From positions 1 through 9,819 of the forward strand of contig JAPLCS010000434.1 of assembly GCA_026392145.1 (NCBI GenBank): a stretch of 9,819 bases of DNA, written 5' to 3'. Both the position numbers and the translations under genes were made by a program. Positions 6,999-9,819 of this stretch are shown piece by piece (position 1 is the stretch's first letter; every line of letters begins with the position of its first letter). Origin of the DNA: Fimbriimonadales bacterium. Its GTDB lineage: Bacteria > Armatimonadota > Fimbriimonadia > Fimbriimonadales > Fimbriimonadaceae. The notes under the pieces are model-generated. The model saw nothing but the letters and a program-made list of their open reading frames with translations. It had not been told where the DNA came from and did no database searches.

Positions 6999-7520
6999 AT
7001 GCCAAACCTTCTTGCTGAAGCACTCATTCGTGATGTCCCAGATTTTCCCAAGCCAGGAATTCTTTTTAAGGATATAACTCCCGTGTTGGAGGACCCGGCT
7101 GCTTTTCAAGAAGTTATCGATTTGCTTGTTGAAGATGCCAAAGCAAAAGGGGCTGAGGTGATTGTAGGAATTGAAAGTCGTGGATTTGTCTTCGGTACTC
7201 CACTTGCTCTTCAGGCAAAGCTACCTTTTGCCATGGCCCGTAAACTGGGCAAACTACCATACGAAAAGATAACCGAGGAATACGCGCTTGAATATGGTAC
7301 TAACATCGTTGAAATGCACATTGATGCCATCAAGCCTGGTCAGAAGGCATATATTGTCGATGACTTGATGGCAACTGGTGGAACGGCGGCAGCGGCTAGA
7401 AATCTTGTTGCACGACTGGGAGGGGAAGTAGTTGGTTTCGGTTGCATGATTGAACTTACTTTCTTAGATGGAAGAAAGACTCTCGAAGGTATTCCAGTCC
7501 ACGCTCTTCTTCAGTTTTAA
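6999..7520 (+). CDS. apt: Adenine phosphoribosyltransferase
   Basis: Apt makes AMP and pyrophosphate from adenine and PRPP in purine salvage, as a cytosolic homodimer. The 173-residue length is standard. Recognisable pieces are the N-terminal IRDVPDFPKPGILFKDITPVL (residues 10-30), the IESRGFVFG segment (58-66), the flexible-loop region ARKLGKLPYE (80-89), and the PRPP-binding loop IVDDLMATGGTA (119-130) with its acidic pair Asp121-Asp122. The ATG follows GGTGGT, and there is no better upstream start. The gene follows the small membrane protein after a structured 68-base gap and is followed closely by the exported OB-like gene. Confidence 0.97.
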   Translation: MPNLLAEALIRDVPDFPKPGILFKDITPVLEDPAAFQEVIDLLVEDAKAKGAEVIVGIESRGFVFGTPLALQAKLPFAMARKLGKLPYEKITEEYALEYGTNIVEMHIDAIKPGQKAYIVDDLMATGGTAAAARNLVARLGGEVVGFGCMIELTFLDGRKTLEGIPVHALLQF

Positions 7521-7549
7521 TGCTCTAGATCAAATTGAATCATAATAAG

Positions 7550-7942
7550 ATGATGAAACGAAACTTCGCTCTATTGGCAATGATCCTCGCTTCAGTTGCC
7601 TTTGCAGCTGATGTTGTTAAAATGGCAGACATCCTCAAGGATGCTGACAAATACGATAAGAAGGTAGTGAAAACCACCGGAAAGCTAAAGGACTTCAAGG
7701 CAAGAACATCAAAAGCCGGAAATGACTACATGACGTTTGATCTAGTTGATGGGTCATCGGTTCTGAAAGGTTATGCACATGGCAAAATGGAACTTAAGGA
7801 CGGAGACAAAGTAGAAATTGAGGGCAAGTTCGTTAAAGAAAAAGTGATGTTCAAGGGTAAGCCTAATGAGTTCACCGTAAAGAACGAAGTCGACTGCTCT
7901 GGCAAAAAGGATGAAAGTCCAAAGATTAAATTGCTGAAGTAA
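7550..7942 (+). CDS. Small exported Lys-rich protein, OB-fold-like
   Basis: From the ATG at 7550 the product is 130 residues; a TTG at 7535 would add five residues, but the ATG-ATG pair gives a better signal peptide (MKRN, hydrophobic LLAMILASVAFA, cleavage likely after AFA, before ADVV). The mature protein is rich in Lys and Asp with a single Cys near the end (NEVDCSGK). The pattern VVKTTGKLKDFKARTSKAGND, followed by MTFDLVDGSSVLKGYAHGK and DGDKVEIEGKFVKEK, resembles a five-stranded OB fold of the nucleic-acid or ligand-binding type. This is a fold impression, not a family assignment. If exported, its role lies in the periplasm or outside the cell, which is odd between apt and miaA. The stop is immediately followed by the miaA start, implying translational coupling. 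Confidence 0.8.
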   Translation: MMKRNFALLAMILASVAFAADVVKMADILKDADKYDKKVVKTTGKLKDFKARTSKAGNDYMTFDLVDGSSVLKGYAHGKMELKDGDKVEIEGKFVKEKVMFKGKPNEFTVKNEVDCSGKKDESPKIKLLK

Positions 7943-8836
7943 TTGACATCAGGTCAACGATTGTTTGTGGTGATGGGGCCAACTGCCTCGGGAAAAAGCT
8001 CTCTTGCGGAAGATATTGGAAGGGAGCTTGATTGTTTTTTAGTCAACGGAGATGCCTTTCAGGTTTATCGGGGACTGACCATAGGAACCGCTAAGCCTCA
8101 AGATACAAGTCGATATCATTTGATTGATATCAAGGATCCTGAAGACGAGTATGGAGTAGGCGAATATGTTGTTTCGGCTTCTAATATTTTGTGGCAAGAA
8201 TTTGAAGCAGGACGTGATTGCGTACTCGTGGGTGGAACAGGATTGTACATACGCGCCTTGGTCGAACAATATCAAGACTTATCACCTAGTCCACCAGCTG
8301 GAATGCGAGAGTCATTCAATTCTATGTCACTCGAAGAATTGGTAGAACAACTTCTTGAGAAAGATTCTGACTGTCACCACCGAGTTGATTTGAAGAATAA
8401 GATTCGTGTAACCAGAGCGCTCGAGAAGTTGTTGACGCCGGAGCAAAGCATTCGGTTTTCGCTTCCTCCATTTGAAGTTCATAAGATTGCACTAGTTCCC
8501 GATGTTGAATCATCCAAACTTGTGATAAAAAACCGAACGACATTCATGTTAGAAAACGGATGGATTGAAGAGGTTGGTGGACTTCTCGATTCAGGTTTAA
8601 CATTTTCTGCACCTGGTTTTCGAGCAATTGGGTATCGTTTGCTGGCTAGCATTTTAAGGGAGAAGCTAAATTTACAGCCAGGTTCAATTGAAGAACTTAT
8701 TGATTCAATAAGTTTAGAGACCATTCAGTACGCTAAGCGGCAAAGAACTTGGTTACGCTCAGAACCGCGGCTTCAAACTTTTCTAGGCAAAAACGACGCA
8801 ATGAGTTGGTTTCAATCCATCAGTAAAACCAGTTAG
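7943..8836 (+). CDS. miaA: tRNA dimethylallyltransferase
   Basis: MiaA transfers a dimethylallyl group to N6 of A37 in tRNAs reading codons that begin with U, the first step of (ms2)i6A synthesis. The P-loop MGPTASGKSS lies at residues 11-20. The substrate-binding segment GDAFQVYRGLTIGTAKP (36-52) includes the conserved Asp37, with Ala in place of the usual Ser next to it. VGGTGLYIRAL (96-106), PGFRAIGYR (224-232) and YAKRQRTWLR (263-272) complete the family pattern. At 297 residues it is slightly compact, mainly in the insertion domain around residues 110-150. The start is taken as the TTG directly after the TAA of the upstream gene, since the next ATG falls inside the P-loop; a TTG at 7961 is possible. 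No clear Shine-Dalgarno is present, which fits coupling to the upstream gene. dapF follows after 3 bases. Confidence 0.95.
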   Translation: MTSGQRLFVVMGPTASGKSSLAEDIGRELDCFLVNGDAFQVYRGLTIGTAKPQDTSRYHLIDIKDPEDEYGVGEYVVSASNILWQEFEAGRDCVLVGGTGLYIRALVEQYQDLSPSPPAGMRESFNSMSLEELVEQLLEKDSDCHHRVDLKNKIRVTRALEKLLTPEQSIRFSLPPFEVHKIALVPDVESSKLVIKNRTTFMLENGWIEEVGGLLDSGLTFSAPGFRAIGYRLLASILREKLNLQPGSIEELIDSISLETIQYAKRQRTWLRSEPRLQTFLGKNDAMSWFQSISKTS

Positions 8837-8839
8837 TGG

Positions 8840-9703
8840 ATGGGTGAAAATATTGTTATGAATACCTTGGTTCAATTTAGCAAGTTACACGGAATAGGCA
8901 ATGATTTCATCGTAATTGATGCGTCGCAACTTAGTGGGGTAGTCAACCGTTCGAAGCTTAGCATTGGCCTTTGTGATAGGCAAACTGGAATTGGTGCAGA
9001 TGGTGTTCTTTTGCTTTCAAAATCAAGCCATCAATTGAAAATGGAAGTCATCAACTCAGATGGCTCAGAGCCTGAAATGTGTGGAAACGGCTTAAGAGTC
9101 GCTGCTCTTTGGATGCACAAACAAGGTTGGGCAGATTGCAGGAATTTTGATATTCAAACCGGTGCTGGAGAATTGTCCGTTGAAATCGGAAACGATGGAA
9201 ATGTGACAATTGATATGGGAATGGCTAAGTTAAATCCTCGTGAAATAGGAATGAGTTCGAGTGTCCAAGGTGATTCTTTTATCAATCAGCCCATTGGTGG
9301 TGGATTGAAGGGAAGTGCGGTTTCTATGGGAAATCCACACCTGATTATTCAGGTTTCAGACTTTGCCCGATTGAACTTAGAGGATGATGGAAGGCTGCTA
9401 GAAACCCATCCATTTTTTCCTCTCAAAACGAACGTCCATTTTGTCCAAATTGTTAATAGAAGGTCAATTGTTCAAAAGACGTGGGAAAGAGGTGCGGGTG
9501 CGACATTGGCTTGCGGAACAGGTGCCTGCGCATCAGTTGTTGCCATGGTGGAACAAGGTCTTGTTGAAAGGGAAGTCCATGTTGAACTACCTGGCGGAAA
9601 TCTTACAATCAAGTACGAAAAAACCGGTCACGTTTTCATGACCGGTCCTGCTGAATTTGTTTTTACCGGATCAATATCATTGCCGGTATTCCTTGAAAGT
9701 TAA
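8840..9703 (+). CDS. dapF: Diaminopimelate epimerase
   Basis: DapF interconverts LL- and meso-diaminopimelate, the cofactor-free cysteine-pair racemase step of lysine and peptidoglycan precursor synthesis. Both catalytic cysteines are present: Cys81 in EMCGNGLR and Cys225 in LACGTGACA. KLHGIGNDF (15-23), QTGIGADGVLLL (48-59), SMGNPH (162-167) and ERGAGAT (216-222) are family hallmarks. At 287 residues from 8840 it is slightly longer than average; an ATG at 8858 would remove six residues and leave the typical N-terminus MNTLVQFSKLHG, so the start is uncertain. It is the last plus-strand gene, 3 bases after miaA. Its 3' coding end contains a strong hairpin that serves as a terminator for the opposite strand, and its stop codon overlaps that of the convergent gene. 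Confidence 0.96.
   Translation: MGENIVMNTLVQFSKLHGIGNDFIVIDASQLSGVVNRSKLSIGLCDRQTGIGADGVLLLSKSSHQLKMEVINSDGSEPEMCGNGLRVAALWMHKQGWADCRNFDIQTGAGELSVEIGNDGNVTIDMGMAKLNPREIGMSSSVQGDSFINQPIGGGLKGSAVSMGNPHLIIQVSDFARLNLEDDGRLLETHPFFPLKTNVHFVQIVNRRSIVQKTWERGAGATLACGTGACASVVAMVEQGLVEREVHVELPGGNLTIKYEKTGHVFMTGPAEFVFTGSISLPVFLES
9618..9646 (-). terminator. Intrinsic terminator (minus strand) inside dapF
   Basis: Read on the minus strand, ACCGGTCA pairs perfectly with TGACCGGT around an 8-base loop, and the stem runs straight into six T. This is a classic rho-independent terminator. It lies about 55 bases after the stop of the convergent minus-strand gene and entirely within the coding sequence of dapF (about codons 260-269). 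On the plus strand the stem is preceded by A and followed by CCTGC, so it should act mainly in the minus direction. Confidence 0.8.
9664..9688. repeat. Hairpin at the very end of dapF
   Basis: TACCGG and CCGGTA form the outer stem, and CAAT/ATTG around a 3-base loop extend it to 10 pairs with a 2-base bulge. It ends 12 bases before the stop of dapF. On the plus strand it is followed only by TTCCTT, so it is at best a weak terminator for the dapF transcript, or a 3'-end stabilising hairpin. It lies 12 bases after the stop codon of the minus-strand gene. Confidence 0.5.
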
Positions 9704-9819
9704 GCGGCTCGTTTTAAGAGTTGATTCAATTTGTCTTTTGAATCACCGTAGAAGTCTAGAAACTCCAAACCGTTTCCACCGCGATTTGGATTTTCGTGAG
9801 CTACGATTGCTAGCGTTCC
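9700..9819 (-). CDS. C-terminal end of an unidentified protein (partial)
   Basis: On the minus strand a frame is open from the window edge for 39 codons and ends in a TAA at 9702-9700. The visible tail contains IVAHENPNRGGNGLEF, LDFYGDSKDKLNQ and a basic end LLKRAA. I do not recognise the family. Support for it being real comes from the well-placed intrinsic terminator about 55 bases beyond its stop and from the tight convergent arrangement with dapF, the two stops sharing TTAA. The gene body lies outside the window. Confidence 0.65.
   Translation of the reverse strand, partial: GTLAIVAHENPNRGGNGLEFLDFYGDSKDKLNQLLKRAA
9722..9745. repeat. 8-base inverted repeat inside the convergent partial gene
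   Basis: TGATTCAA (9722-9729) and TTGAATCA (9738-9745) pair perfectly around an 8-base loop. It lies about 20 bases after the stop of dapF on the plus strand and could fold in the dapF transcript, but no T run follows it, so terminator activity is doubtful. Confidence 0.35.

Noticed and set aside
8112..8131. GATATCA/TGATATC inverted repeat in miaA
   Set aside because: It is AT-rich, in the middle of conserved MiaA coding sequence (YHLIDIKD), with no T run; most likely a codon coincidence.

Overview
The window looks like ordinary bacterial chromosome with a moderately AT-rich base composition. It encodes a flagellar cap protein (FliD), a diaminopimelate-pathway enzyme (DapF) and two exported or membrane proteins with typical signal segments, so the host is a flagellated, DAP-making bacterium. 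Several starts are GTG or TTG and Shine-Dalgarno motifs are weak. A caspase-fold protein and an HDOD protein among housekeeping genes fit a deep-branching phylum such as Armatimonadota (Fimbriimonadia) or a melainabacterial lineage. That placement is a low-confidence guess from gene style, not from a marker gene.

Layout. Positions 1-2130 carry two minus-strand genes: a Cof-type HAD phosphatase (1276-2130) and, 72 bases downstream, a TPR-like plus caspase-fold protein (1-1203) that runs off the left edge. A divergent spacer (2131-2476) separates them from a plus-strand run: HDOD signalling protein, fliD, dGTPase-type HD triphosphohydrolase, a 79-residue tail-anchored protein, then after a 68-base structured gap apt, a small exported OB-fold-like protein, miaA and dapF. 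Gaps in this run are mostly 0-30 bases, consistent with one or two operons. At the right edge a minus-strand gene (9700-9819, partial) converges on dapF, and the two stop codons share a TTAA.

How the genes may work together. The plus-strand block mixes motility (HDOD regulator, FliD), nucleotide metabolism (dGTPase, Apt), tRNA modification (MiaA) and lysine/peptidoglycan precursor synthesis (DapF), so it reads as a mixed housekeeping operon rather than a single pathway.

The most unusual items are three. The caspase-fold protein has lost both catalytic signature residues. The same gene contains an uninterrupted run of 17 A (in frame as written), a candidate slippage or phase-variation switch. 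A textbook intrinsic terminator for the convergent minus-strand gene is embedded inside the 3' coding sequence of dapF. I see no mobile element, CRISPR array, tRNA or rRNA in the window.
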